Shown one piece after another: positions 24,805 through 33,958 of a stretch of DNA of 64,000 nt; positions within the stretch are counted from its first letter, which is position 1, and every line of letters starts with the position of its first letter. Location of the stretch: positions 7,631-71,630 of the forward strand of contig CALVDZ010000009.1 of the NCBI GenBank assembly GCA_944326445.1, in the 5' to 3' direction. This DNA comes from an uncultured Helicobacter sp. (lineage in GTDB: Bacteria > Campylobacterota > Campylobacteria > Campylobacterales > Helicobacteraceae). Below the pieces are notes generated by a model. The model was not told where the DNA came from. It saw nothing but the letters and a program-made list of their open reading frames with translations, and ran no database searches. The position numbers were made by a program, and so were the translations under genes.

Positions 24805-25558
24805 ATGAACTACCTATCAAAAATCATCGCAAAAGCAAAAGAGTTGCTTGACAAAATCGTGTATCACAAACGATACAAGGCATTCCAAAAATGGCTGACA
24901 ACACAAAATCTACAATCCTACGCCCAACATCAGCAGGATCTTTTTGTCCAATATTTCTTTAGAGGCAGGCGCGATCTTTTTTTCGTCGATATCGGCGCAA
25001 ACGATGGAATCTCTCTTAGCAATACTTATCTTTTAGAAAATGCAAATTGGGGGGGGGGGGGTGCTCATAGAAGCCGATAGCAATGTGTTCGCAAAACTCC
25101 TCTCTAACCGCCCAAATCCCAATGTCGCCAAATACAATGTCGCTATCTGTGAGTATGATGGCGAGGTGGAGTTTTTGCAAGTCAGTGGCTATGCGCAAAT
25201 GCTAAGCGGAATCGTGAGCGCGTATGACAAAAGGCATTTAGAGCGTATCGAGCGTGAAGTGAGGAGGTTTGGGGGCAGCATCAACAAGATAAAAATGCAA
25301 GGCGCGCGCTTTGATAGCATTATGAAAAACCACCAAAGGCATATCGACTACCTCTCTATCGATGTCGAGGGCGGGGAGATGGGCATACTAAAGAGCATTG
25401 ACTTTAGTGCGTATGATATCACGCTAATTGGGATAGAAAACAACTACTACACTAATGAGATACCAAATTTTTTGCACGACAAGGGCTATGTGAAGTTTAT
25501 AAGGCTGGGCTGTGATGAGTTTTACACAAAGCCCCACAAAGGACAAGGCATAGGCTAA
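24805..25558 (+). CDS. FkbM-family methyltransferase, poly-G phase-variable (OFF)
   Basis: Two overlapping frames join at a run of 13 G (25049-25061). The first gives FFVDIGANDGISLSNTYLLENANW, the SAM-binding start of FkbM methyltransferases. The second gives VLIEADSN and later YLSIDVEGGEMGILKSID, the FkbM C-terminal motif. With G12 or G15 the frames join into about 250 residues; with G13 translation stops at 25080. Such enzymes O-methylate sugars of surface glycans. It is preceded by AAAGGAG and an inverted repeat A copy, and followed by a second poly-G gene. A real frameshift mutation is the alternative, but a G-run at the junction argues for slipped-strand switching. Confidence 0.88.
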
Positions 25559-25728
25559 AATCGCGTCTGATTGGGGCTAGTGGTAGGCGCTAGATTCACA
25601 AGCAAGCCCCACAAACGCGTGGGAAAATGCGCAAAATAATGCTATACTTAGTCCGTATTTTGGTCCGCATTTTGTCCCGCACTTTTGTGGTGCGCTTATT
25701 TGCCACACTACACACCAAAGGAGTTATG

Positions 25729-26645
25729 ATGACGCGTTTTATCAAAGATATTTTGCGCAAACCCTATCGCAAATTGCAGCAGATTTTTGGGCAGCTTGAT
25801 TTCGTGCCCAGCGGGCATTTCTACTCGCCTATTGCCAATGACTTTGAGATTAAAGAGGGTATTGAGCGCATAAGCTATGAGGTAGATTCACTGCAAGGCA
25901 TAGATTTGCACCTCTCACAGCAGCGCAAGCTCCTTGGGGCTTTTGGGAGACTTTATGCGCAAATGCCCTTCAAAGAGACAAAGCAGCCTAATATGCGCTA
26001 TTATTTTGACAACAACACCTACTGCCATAGCGATGGAATCTGCCTGTATGCGATGATACGCCACCTCGCCCCCAAGCGCATTATCGAGGTGGGCAGCGGC
26101 TTTAGCTCTGCACTGATGCACGATGTCAATGAGATGTTTTTTAAACCAAATAGGGGGGGGGGGCAATACAAGAAGGTATCCATATCACGCATATTGAGCC
26201 ATACCCAAAGGTTTTAGCGAGCCTCTTCTCGCCCCAAGAATTCTCACGCCTCAATCTCCACCGCCAACGCCTCCAAGAAGTCCCGCTCACGCTCTTTGAT
26301 AGCTTAGAATCCAACGATATACTTTTTATAGATTCTACCCACGTGAGCAAGGTCAATTCCGATGTCAATCGCCTCTTTTTTGAGATTTTGCCAAGGCTCA
26401 AACGCGGCGTGTATGTGCATTTGCACGATATTTTTTATCCATTTAGCTATCCCAAAGAGTGGCTAGAGGAAAAACGCTCGTGGAATGAAGCCTATATCCT
26501 GCGCGCGTTTTTGCAATACAACACTGATTTTAGGATTGTCTTTTTCAACACCTGTCTGAATTATCTCTATCCCGATGAGTTTGCCAAAGCCCTGCCGCTT
26601 AGTCAGAAAAATACCGGCGGGAGCATTTGGATACAGAGGTGCTAG
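25729..26645 (+). CDS. Predicted SAM methyltransferase, poly-G phase-variable (OFF)
   Basis: The N-terminal frame contains RIIEVGSGFSSALMHDV, a class I SAM-binding motif. It meets an 11-G run at 26153-26163 and then goes out of frame. After the run the other frame continues with EGIHITHIEPYP, DILFIDSTHVSKVNSDVN and VYVHLHDIFYPF, typical of the same fold. G12 or G9 would restore about 305 residues. The ATG pair at 25726/25729 sits behind AAAGGAG; the second is better spaced. The longer N-terminal open frame from 25627 is probably not translated. Target unknown, probably a glycan or small molecule. No tool-based family call was possible. Confidence 0.82.
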
Positions 26646-26935
26646 GGCGAGATATTTATCGCCCCTAAGGTTAATCTCATCACCATTAACCACGATATCA
26701 ATCCCTTTAATCGCAACACGACTATTGCAAGCCCATACATATAGAAAAGCGTGTGTGGATAGGCGTGGCAGCGACGATCCTCCCGGGCGTGAGGATAGGC
26801 GAGAACTCTATCGTGGGTGCAAATGCGGTGGTTACCAAAGATGTGCCACCAAATAGCATTGTAGGCGGCAATCCCGCTAAGCTCATAAAACATATTGATA
26901 CAGAGAGATATAAGCAATCGCTCAAAGAATCTTGA
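26646..26935 (+). pseudogene. Remnant of a hexapeptide O-acetyltransferase (maltose acetyltransferase-like)
   Basis: Directly after the preceding stop, the frame reads GEIFIAPKVNLITINHDINP, the middle of a sugar O-acetyltransferase. One missing T near 26728-26732 shifts it. The next frame carries the C-terminal beta-helix: WIGVAATILPGVRIGENSIVG and NAVVTKDVPPNSIVGGNPAK. The N-terminal third is absent and no ribosome site or start is visible, so this is a dead fragment left by a deletion or exchange in a glycan locus. Confidence 0.75.
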
Positions 26936-26954
26936 GCAGTTAATTTTGTCGGTT

Positions 26955-26960
26955 TATAAT
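26955..26960 (+). promoter_or_regulatory. -10 box before the aldehyde dehydrogenase
   Basis: TATAAT lies 42 bases upstream of the aldehyde dehydrogenase start, directly after the acetyltransferase remnant; there is no clear -35. Confidence 0.45.
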
Positions 26961-27001
26961 CCAAGGTGCTACCCTAAAACCTTAACTTACAAGGAGCTAA
27001 A

Positions 27002-28510
27002 ATGAGCAAATACAAGACCATAGCAAATGTGTTTAAGAGGCAGTATGAAAACTATATCGGCGGTAAGTGGGTGCCACCAGTAGATGGGCAGTATGTCGAT
27101 AACAAAACGCCTATTTCTGGCGAAGTGCTTTGTAAAGTGCCATTTTCTAGTGATCAGGACATACAAAACGCACTAGATGCAGCACACAAAGCCAAAGACA
27201 AGTGGGGAGCGACAAGCCCGCAAGAGCGTGCTAGAATCTTGCTAAAAATTGCTGATAGGATTGAGGAGAATCTAGAGTTAATCGCATATGCAGAAACTTG
27301 GGATAATGGCAAACCGATCCGCGAAACGCTCAATGCCGATATTCCGCTTGCAGTCGATCATTTCCGCTATTTTGCGGGCTGTTTGCGTGCGCAAGAAGGT
27401 AGCATCAGTGAGATAGATTCTGATACTATTGCCTATCATTTTCATGAGCCACTTGGCGTGGTGGGGCAGATTATTCCTTGGAATTTCCCAATTCTTATGG
27501 CTGCGTGGAAGCTAGCACCCGCACTTGCGGCTGGGAATTGTGTGGTATTAAAACCTGCTAGCCCGACTCCAGCAAGCATTCTTGTATTGTTTGATATTAT
27601 CGGCGATTTGATTCCTGATGGTGTTGTTAATATCATCAATGGTAGCGGAGGCAAAATAGGCAAAACCCTCGCCACAAGCCCCAAAATCGCCAAAGTAGCA
27701 TTTACAGGTTCTACAAGTGTTGGTCGTCAGATTATGCAGTTTGCTACGCAAAATATCATTCCTTGCACATTGGAGCTTGGCGGAAAATCCCCTAATATTT
27801 TCTTCGAAGATATTTTTGAGCACGAAGATGACTATCTGGATAAGGCGATTGAGGGGCTTGTGCTGTTTGCATTCAATCAGGGAGAAGTTTGCACTTGCCC
27901 ATCACGCGCGCTTGTGAGTGAAAAGATTTATGACAGATTTATCGATAAAGTCCTAAAACGCGTTCAGGCTATCAAGATTGGCAATCCGCTTGATAGTGAT
28001 ACGATGATGGGTGCGCAAGTCGATGAAAAGCAAGTAGAAACGATTTTGAATTACATTAAAGTCGGCAAAGAAGAAGGTGCGCAGTGTCTGATTGGTGGCG
28101 AGCGCAATCAGCTCGGTGGCGAGCTTGCAAATGGGTGCTATATCAAGCCTACCATTTTCAAAGGACACAATAAAATGCGCATTTTCCAAGAAGAAATCTT
28201 TGGCCCTGTATTGGCACTTACAACCTTTAAAGACGAGAAAGAAGCGTTAGAAATCGCTAACGACACGATTTATGGGCTTGGTAGTGGTGTTTGGACACGC
28301 GATATAAATCGCGCCTATCGCTTTGGTCGTGGGATACAAGCAGGGCGTGTTTGGACAAATTGCTACCACGCATATCCGGCACATGCGGCATTTGGTGGAT
28401 ATAAACAAAGTGGTATAGGGCGCGAAACACACAAGATGATGCTTGAACACTATCAGCAAACAAAAAATATTCTTATCAGCTATTCTGTCAATAAACTAGG
28501 ATTTTTCTAG
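27002..28510 (+). CDS. NAD(P)-dependent aldehyde dehydrogenase (AldB/ExaC-like)
   Basis: A full-length ALDH-superfamily enzyme of 502 residues that oxidises aldehydes, probably acetaldehyde, to acids. Features are YIGGKWV near the start, the cofactor-binding GQIIPWNFPILMAAWK, the general-base glutamate in LELGGKSPN (about 259) and the nucleophilic cysteine in GEVCTCPSR (about 298). The C-terminus FGGYKQSGIGRE fits the AldB/ExaC acetaldehyde dehydrogenase group. The following DUF779 gene is the usual partner of that group. Its codon use is softer (more AT-ending codons) and AGAATCT words are rarer than in neighbours, which may indicate acquisition. Confidence 0.93.
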   Translation: MSKYKTIANVFKRQYENYIGGKWVPPVDGQYVDNKTPISGEVLCKVPFSSDQDIQNALDAAHKAKDKWGATSPQERARILLKIADRIEENLELIAYAETWDNGKPIRETLNADIPLAVDHFRYFAGCLRAQEGSISEIDSDTIAYHFHEPLGVVGQIIPWNFPILMAAWKLAPALAAGNCVVLKPASPTPASILVLFDIIGDLIPDGVVNIINGSGGKIGKTLATSPKIAKVAFTGSTSVGRQIMQFATQNIIPCTLELGGKSPNIFFEDIFEHEDDYLDKAIEGLVLFAFNQGEVCTCPSRALVSEKIYDRFIDKVLKRVQAIKIGNPLDSDTMMGAQVDEKQVETILNYIKVGKEEGAQCLIGGERNQLGGELANGCYIKPTIFKGHNKMRIFQEEIFGPVLALTTFKDEKEALEIANDTIYGLGSGVWTRDINRAYRFGRGIQAGRVWTNCYHAYPAHAAFGGYKQSGIGRETHKMMLEHYQQTKNILISYSVNKLGFF

Positions 28511-28511
28511 T

Positions 28512-28841
28512 ATGCACAATACAGAATCTAGTTTGCTCACTATCCATGCCACACAAGAAGCGTTAGCACTTATTGCGCAGTTGCAGGAGCGATATGGAGA
28601 GATTCTCTTCCATCAAGGAGGTGGGTGTTGTGATGGGGCTATTCCGATGTGTTATGCCAAGAGTGATTTTACTCCCGGAGCTAGTGATGTGTTGGTAAGC
28701 AGTGTGGGCAAAATGTCGTTTTATATACACCAAAGCCAGCTTGATCATTATCAGCACAATCTCACGCTTGGTATCACTCAAGGCGATGGGAGTGAGTTTT
28801 CACTCGAATATGGCTTAGGCGTGCATTTTACTTTGACTTAA
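28512..28841 (+). CDS. DUF779 family protein, partner of the aldehyde dehydrogenase
   Basis: The 109-residue protein carries the family signature HQGGGCCDGAIPMC and the Gly-rich EYGLGVHF ending. DUF779 genes are commonly found next to acetaldehyde dehydrogenases; the conserved cysteines suggest a redox or metal role, but no activity is established. It starts one base after the aldehyde dehydrogenase stop, so the pair is one transcript. Confidence 0.87.
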   Translation: MHNTESSLLTIHATQEALALIAQLQERYGEILFHQGGGCCDGAIPMCYAKSDFTPGASDVLVSSVGKMSFYIHQSQLDHYQHNLTLGITQGDGSEFSLEYGLGVHFTLT

Positions 28842-28959
28842 AGGCTTAAGGAGGGCTTAGCCACCTTTGAGTATGAGAGCATCTGCAGGTGGGTTAGGTG
28901 GGTTTAGATACAGATGTTATCTGTTGCTTAAGAGAATGTTATAAATTAAGGGAGGCGTG

Positions 28960-29295
28960 ATGCCACTACTCATACACACGACTACCACGAGCAAAAAAGA
29001 GGCAAAGAGACTTGCTAAAAAGCTCTGTGAGCGACGCCTCGCTGCCTGTGTGCAAACCCAAAAAATCAAAAGCCACTACCATTGGCAGGGCAAACTCTGC
29101 ATAGAATCTGAAACACTCATCGCCATCAAAACGCGCAAGAGACTCTATAAAAAAGTGCGGAGATTCCTGCGCCGCCACCATAGCTACGAAGTGCCCCAGA
29201 TCGTGGCATTTAAAACGCACAAGGCGGATAAGCACTACCAAAAATGGCTCAAAACCACCCTAAACCCACAAAACTCTAAGCCCACAACACCCTAA
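28960..29295 (+). CDS. cutA: CutA1-type divalent cation tolerance protein
   Basis: A trimeric ferredoxin-like protein linked in E. coli to copper tolerance, with an unclear exact role. The family motifs are CERRLAACVQ, then YHWQGKLCIESETLIAIKT and HHSYEVPQIVAF. AAGGGAGG lies 5 bases before the ATG at 28960; the GTG three bases upstream is less likely. The tail is basic and lengthened compared with typical CutA. Confidence 0.9.
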   Translation: MPLLIHTTTTSKKEAKRLAKKLCERRLAACVQTQKIKSHYHWQGKLCIESETLIAIKTRKRLYKKVRRFLRRHHSYEVPQIVAFKTHKADKHYQKWLKTTLNPQNSKPTTP

Positions 29296-29368
29296 GCCCA
29301 ATGTGAGCGCGCATTAACTTTCCATTTTTTTGTGAGGATTTGGCTTTAGATTCTCACAAAGGCTCACT

Positions 29369-30277
29369 ATGCTACACACGCTAAAAAATCGGATAAAACA
29401 GAACAAATGGCTCTACACATTTTTAACCAATCACAAACGCAATGAGGAGATTTTAGAGCGGACGCGCCAAGCACTGCATCGCACCACGCCACAGGCATTT
29501 CTCAAGCTCGTCGATGTGGATATCGCAAGCCATTGCAACCTCAACTGCTATAGCTGCGATCACTTCTCACAACTTGCGGAGGCGAGCTTTTATGATCTCG
29601 CACAATACCGCAAGGATATGGAGAGGCTCTCTGCCCTCACGCAAGCAATGGTAGAAAAAATCCATATCATCGGCGGGGAGCCCCTGCTCAATCCCAAATG
29701 CACAGAATACTGCGCCATCACGCGCCGATACTTCCCACACACCAAAATCTGTATCATCACTAATGGCATTTTGCTCCTTAAGCAACCTAGGGAGTTTTGG
29801 GAAGCCTGCCGTGATCATCGCATAGAGCTCACTCCGACAAAATACCCCATACGCATAGATTGGGAGGCAATAGAGCAAAAATGCAAGGAATATGGGATAA
29901 CGCTTTATTTTTTTAACCAAAGTCCAGAAAAATACAGCTACAAAACCGCCCTTAATCCAAAGGGTAATTGCAATCCCACCGAGAGCTTTATGGCGTGCCA
30001 TCGCGCCAATAACTGCACTTATTTAAAAAATGGCAAAATCTTCCCCTGCGCCGTGGCACCCTCGAGCGTGTATTTTAACAAGCACTTTAATGAAAATCTG
30101 CGCCTTAGCGATAGGGATAGTATCGATATACACGAGCCATCTTGCACTTATGCCGATATTTTGGAGTTTTTGGCTAAGCCCATACCATTTTGCCGCTATT
30201 GCGATATCAAAAATATGACGTATCAGCCGTGGCTACGCTCCAAAAAAGATATTTATGAGTATTACCCAAAGCCCTAA
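29369..30277 (+). CDS. Radical SAM protein with C-terminal cysteine-rich (SPASM-like) region
   Basis: The cluster motif C-x3-C-x2-C appears as CNLNCYSCDH (Cys 56, 60, 63), followed by IIGGEPLLNPK (the GGE SAM-binding motif). About six further cysteines lie between residue 190 and 275 (GNCNP, ACHRANNC, FPCAV, SCTY, FCRYC), as in SPASM/twitch auxiliary clusters. Such enzymes modify peptides, sugars or cofactors; the substrate here is unknown. The gene stands alone between cutA and a repeat block. Confidence 0.82.
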   Translation: MLHTLKNRIKQNKWLYTFLTNHKRNEEILERTRQALHRTTPQAFLKLVDVDIASHCNLNCYSCDHFSQLAEASFYDLAQYRKDMERLSALTQAMVEKIHIIGGEPLLNPKCTEYCAITRRYFPHTKICIITNGILLLKQPREFWEACRDHRIELTPTKYPIRIDWEAIEQKCKEYGITLYFFNQSPEKYSYKTALNPKGNCNPTESFMACHRANNCTYLKNGKIFPCAVAPSSVYFNKHFNENLRLSDRDSIDIHEPSCTYADILEFLAKPIPFCRYCDIKNMTYQPWLRSKKDIYEYYPKP

Positions 30278-30280
30278 GAC

Positions 30281-30413
30281 ATTTTAGGCAAGTTTGTTTC
30301 ACAAACTTGTTGCCGCTCGCGAGCATACACTGCATTTTTAAGCGAGATTCTGTAATTGCCTAATGTCATCACGTCAGGAACGCCACTTGGGCTAGCACCT
30401 TTTCTATAAACCG
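30281..30413 (+). repeat. Repeat A, copy 5 (second hairpin deleted)
   Basis: Starts 3 bases after the radical SAM gene. The first hairpin is CAAGTTTGT / ACAAACTTG (30289-30297 / 30301-30309). The second hairpin is cleanly lost, leaving CCGCTCGCGAGCATACACTG. The end ACCTTTTCTATAAACC is intact. Confidence 0.8.
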
Positions 30414-30446
30414 AGCCTAGATTCTAAGCAACTCACAGAATCTACC

Positions 30447-30805
30447 ACTTCAAAAAAACCTTATCAAGGCTTTGCCCGATTCAAATAATAGTGCGTGCGG
30501 TAGCACGAGCCGAGCAGAATCTAAGTCCTTAGATTCTGCCATTTTTGCGCAGCAAAAATCAAATAAAATGTGTAGCGCGTCAGCGCATACAATCTCTCGC
30601 CCGCTTCGTGGTGCGCAATCGTTGGAACAAGGAGGCAGGAGTGCCTCCGCAACGATTGCGCTAGAAGCGGATACAGCGAGGCACTCTCCCCGATTGCCGT
30701 GCCGAAGGCTTGCAAGCAAAGCGCAGCAAAAACAGCGGCGGCTTTTTCGGGGCTGGGGAGAGCGGGGAGAGGGGAATACCCCTTTTTGCGAAAAAACAAA
30801 GCAAT
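30447..30805 (+). repeat. Repeat B, copy 2 (multi-hairpin element)
   Basis: The same framework as copy 1 at 18590 with different but still complementary stems: GCAGAATCTAA / TTAGATTCTGC near 30512-30538; CTCGC / GCGAG (30596-30600 / 30676-30680); CCGCTTC / GAAGCGG (30601-30607 / 30664-30670); GCGCAATCGTTG / CAACGATTGCGC (30613-30624 / 30650-30661); and inner GGAGGC / GCCTCC. Like copy 1 it follows a repeat A element. The rest of the gap to fliI (30806-31136) is AGAATCT-rich and holds a small piece of the repeat C core near 31100-31125. Confidence 0.85.
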
Positions 30806-31136
30806 ACACAGAAGCTAGAAAGTATTCGTGAGAACACGACTTTGAGAAATGGAAAAATGCAGAATCTAAGCAATACGGAAATTACAGAATCTAAAGTGGA
30901 TTCAGAATCTAAGGACTTAGATTCTGCTTAGGTCTCGTGCTACCGCGCTCCATTATTTAAATTTGGCAAAGCCTCGCTAGGATTTTTTGGCGTTGCGGAT
31001 TGTGTGAGCTTTTTAGATTCTGTAAGGCTAGATTCTGAATCTAAGTTCTCAAAATTAGATTCTAAGCTTTCCTTAGATTCTGTAGCTTTTTGGTATCAGT
31101 GCGTCGGAAATACCGCTTAAGCGAACGCTTTTGAGC

Positions 31137-32456
31137 CTAGCTCATTATCACTTGGAGTTGCTCGATGACTTTTGGGTATTCCCACATATCGCTAAATTCT
31201 TGGCTCAAAAACTCCTCCATCAGCACCTTTTTACCCAACGCCTCATCAAGCTCGGGATCGTTCCCCCTCTGATACGCCCCTATGCGCAGCAGCACTTCAT
31301 TTTCTTTCAGCAGCGCATAAAGCCGCCGAAACTTCCTCACAGCCTGCAGGTGCGCGGGCGTGATGACATCATTTATCACTCTTGAGGCAGAGTTTAGGAC
31401 ATTAATGGGCGGGTAGATTCCAGAATCTGTGAGCTCGCGCGAGAGCACGATATGCCCATCTAGGATAGAGCGGCTTTGATCGGCTATGGGATCGCTGAGA
31501 TCATCGCCTTCGGTTAGCACGGTAAAAAACGCCGTGATAGAGCCCACGCCCTCCTCCTTGCCCGCGCGCTCCATAAGTTGGGGCAAAAGCGTGAGGGCGG
31601 AGGGCGGATAGCCCTTGCTCGTGGGTGGCTCGCCTAGTGCCAATCCAATCTCGCGCTGCGCCATCGCAAAACGCGTGATAGAATCCATAATAAAGAGCAC
31701 ATCTTGCCCTTGCTGCTTGAAATACTCGGCGATTGCCATCGCACTGAATGCGCCGTATTTGCGCATAAGCGGCGAATCATCGCTCGTAGCCACCACGATA
31801 ATCGTATCGTGCATATTGTTATTGAGATTTTTTTTGATAAATTCCGGGACTTCCCTGCCACGCTCGCCTATGAGTGCTATGACTTTGATAGGGGCTTTGC
31901 ACCCGCTCACGATCATTCCCATCAGCGTGGATTTGCCCACTCCCGAGCCGGCAAAAATCCCCATCTTCTGCCCCTTGCCGCAAGTGAGCAAGCCATCGAT
32001 ACTCTTCACCCCCACGCTAAAAACCTCATCGATCACCCCGCGCTTGAGTGCGCCGATAGGCTCGCGCATAAGCGGCGTGCTAGATTCTGTCTTTAGCGCG
32101 CCCTTATCATCAATGGGGATCCCTAGGGGATTTATCACACGCCCCAAAAGCCCCTCGCCCACGGGGATTTGTAAGCCTTGATTGACAATGCGCACATAAT
32201 CGCCGCTTTTGCGCCCCTCGACAAACGAAAAGGGATTGATAAAAAACTGATCCCTCTCCACCGCGCTCACCATACCCAAATCTCTTGTCGTGCGCTCGGA
32301 GACAGAATCTAAGGGATTATAAAATTCTATGATATCGCCCACGCTTGGGCGTATGCCATTTGCCACGATCACATTTGGCATAATTTTGATGATATTGCCA
32401 TAGCTTGGGGAGAGATTGGCATTTTTGAGCTTTTGGCGAATTTCTTGTAATGACAT
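31137..32456 (-). CDS. fliI: Flagellar export ATPase FliI
   Basis: FliI is the F1-beta-like ATPase that energises unfolding of substrates for flagellar type III export, at the cytoplasmic side of the basal body. Walker A is GIFAGSGVGKST near residue 170. The Walker B region is QDVLFIMDSITRFA, and the family signature is PPTSKGYPPSALTLLPQLMERAG. Length (439 aa) is standard. It is divergent from tig, and its 3' end faces the repeat block. Confidence 0.96.
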   Translation of the reverse strand: MSLQEIRQKLKNANLSPSYGNIIKIMPNVIVANGIRPSVGDIIEFYNPLDSVSERTTRDLGMVSAVERDQFFINPFSFVEGRKSGDYVRIVNQGLQIPVGEGLLGRVINPLGIPIDDKGALKTESSTPLMREPIGALKRGVIDEVFSVGVKSIDGLLTCGKGQKMGIFAGSGVGKSTLMGMIVSGCKAPIKVIALIGERGREVPEFIKKNLNNNMHDTIIVVATSDDSPLMRKYGAFSAMAIAEYFKQQGQDVLFIMDSITRFAMAQREIGLALGEPPTSKGYPPSALTLLPQLMERAGKEEGVGSITAFFTVLTEGDDLSDPIADQSRSILDGHIVLSRELTDSGIYPPINVLNSASRVINDVITPAHLQAVRKFRRLYALLKENEVLLRIGAYQRGNDPELDEALGKKVLMEEFLSQEFSDMWEYPKVIEQLQVIMS

Positions 32457-32535
32457 AAATATCCTGAAGTTTTTAAGGTTTTTTTGGCTACAATCGCCAA
32501 ATTATACTCAATCCAACATTAAACTAAGGAATTGT

Positions 32536-33948
32536 ATGAATCTACAGACAAAACGGCTAAATAGCGCAAATGCTATGGTAAGCGGCGTAATCCCACAAAA
32601 TGTGCTAGAGCAAAAAATACAGAGCGTAATCAAAAAAATCGCAAAAAATGTAAAAATCGATGGCTTTAGGAGAGGCAAAGTCCCCGCACACCTTATCCAG
32701 TCCCGCTACAAAGAGCAAATTGATAGAGATTCTAAACAAGAGGCGGTGCAGGATCTCCTCCAAGCGGGGATAAAGGAGCTTGATATCGCGCCTCAAGCGG
32801 TGCTTGGCAATCCTATCATCTCAAAGTTTGAAAGCAAAGATGGCAATATCGATGTGGAGATAAAAATCAGCACAACCCCAGAGTTTAGCCTCGATAAGGT
32901 TGAGGGCTGTGTGCCAGAAGTCGCGCTAAAAGCCGTGGGTGCTAAGGAGATCGATGAGCGGCTTGCAGAGATAGCCAAAGCCCGCGCGCCCCTCTCGGAG
33001 GTAGCGCAGGATAGAGCGTTGCAAAAGGACGATGTGGCAGTGATCGATTTTGAGGGCTTTGTCGATGGCAAAGCCTTTGATGGCGGGAAGGCAGAGAACT
33101 TCAATCTCACTATCGGCTCTAATCAATTTATCCCCGGCTTTGAAGACGCGCTCATCGGTATGAAAAAGGGCGAAAAGCGCGATATCGAAGTAACATTCCC
33201 GCAAGAATACCAAGCCGCGCACCTAGCGGGCAAGCCAGCGACTTTTAAGATCGCGCTCCATAAGATTATGCAAAAAGATGTGCCAACGATCGATGAGGAG
33301 TTTGCTAAGAGCGTGATGGGCGAGAGTGCCACGCTCGAAACCCTCAAAGACACCCTAAGAGAGCAAATCGCGATGGAGCAAAAAACAAGCCTCTATAATA
33401 AAGAGCTCAAAAGCAAGACGCTTGAGGCATTGACAAAAGAGATCACATTTGACTTGCCCGAGCCTATCATCGAGCAGGAAATGGATATTTTGTTTAGAAA
33501 CGCGCTCAATGCTATGCCAAAAGAGGAGTTTGACGCGCTCAAAGACGATGAGGATAAGGCAAAGCAAAAGCGCGATAGCTTCAGACAGGAGGCGCAAAAA
33601 AGCGTGCAAGCGACATTTATCATCGACGCTCTAGCGCGCAAGCACAATATCGCTATCGAGGACAATGAGGCGCTGCAGACAATCTACTACGAAGCGATGA
33701 TGATGGGACAGGATCCAAAGGCAGCCATTGAGTATTACCAAAGCAACAACCTCCTCCCAGCAATCAAAATGGCTATGGTGGAGGACAGAGTGCTGACATT
33801 CCTTTTAGATTCTAAGCTAGAATCTAGCACAGAGAAAGCCAAAAAATCAAATGACACAACAAAAGCTAGTGATGAGGCAAACTCTCAAAATGCTACAGAA
33901 TCTAAAAAACCAAAATCTAGCAAACAAGCACCAAAAGATTCAGAATAA
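32536..33948 (+). CDS. tig: Trigger factor (ribosome-associated chaperone, peptidyl-prolyl isomerase)
   Basis: Trigger factor binds the ribosome exit site through the FRRGKVP-type loop, present here as GFRRGKVPAHLIQ near residue 45. An FKBP-like PPIase domain follows (FEGFVDGKAFDGGKAENF, then IPGFEDALIGMKKGEKRDI) and then a helical C-terminal domain. Translation from the ATG at 32536 behind TAAGGA gives 470 residues; the longer open frame from 32416 overlaps fliI and is rejected. The last 45 or so residues are a Ser/Lys/Asn-rich tail containing AGAATCT words, beyond the usual family end. Confidence 0.95.
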   Translation: MNLQTKRLNSANAMVSGVIPQNVLEQKIQSVIKKIAKNVKIDGFRRGKVPAHLIQSRYKEQIDRDSKQEAVQDLLQAGIKELDIAPQAVLGNPIISKFESKDGNIDVEIKISTTPEFSLDKVEGCVPEVALKAVGAKEIDERLAEIAKARAPLSEVAQDRALQKDDVAVIDFEGFVDGKAFDGGKAENFNLTIGSNQFIPGFEDALIGMKKGEKRDIEVTFPQEYQAAHLAGKPATFKIALHKIMQKDVPTIDEEFAKSVMGESATLETLKDTLREQIAMEQKTSLYNKELKSKTLEALTKEITFDLPEPIIEQEMDILFRNALNAMPKEEFDALKDDEDKAKQKRDSFRQEAQKSVQATFIIDALARKHNIAIEDNEALQTIYYEAMMMGQDPKAAIEYYQSNNLLPAIKMAMVEDRVLTFLLDSKLESSTEKAKKSNDTTKASDEANSQNATESKKPKSSKQAPKDSE

Positions 33949-33958
33949 GGACAGATAG

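Noticed and set aside
30472..30831. Open frames of about 119 codons on both strands of repeat B copy 2
   Set aside because: Both strands are open, there is no convincing ribosome site, and hairpin arms explain the sequence better.
32416..32535. N-terminal extension of trigger factor
   Set aside because: It overlaps the start of fliI on the other strand, and a proper ribosome site precedes the ATG at 32536.
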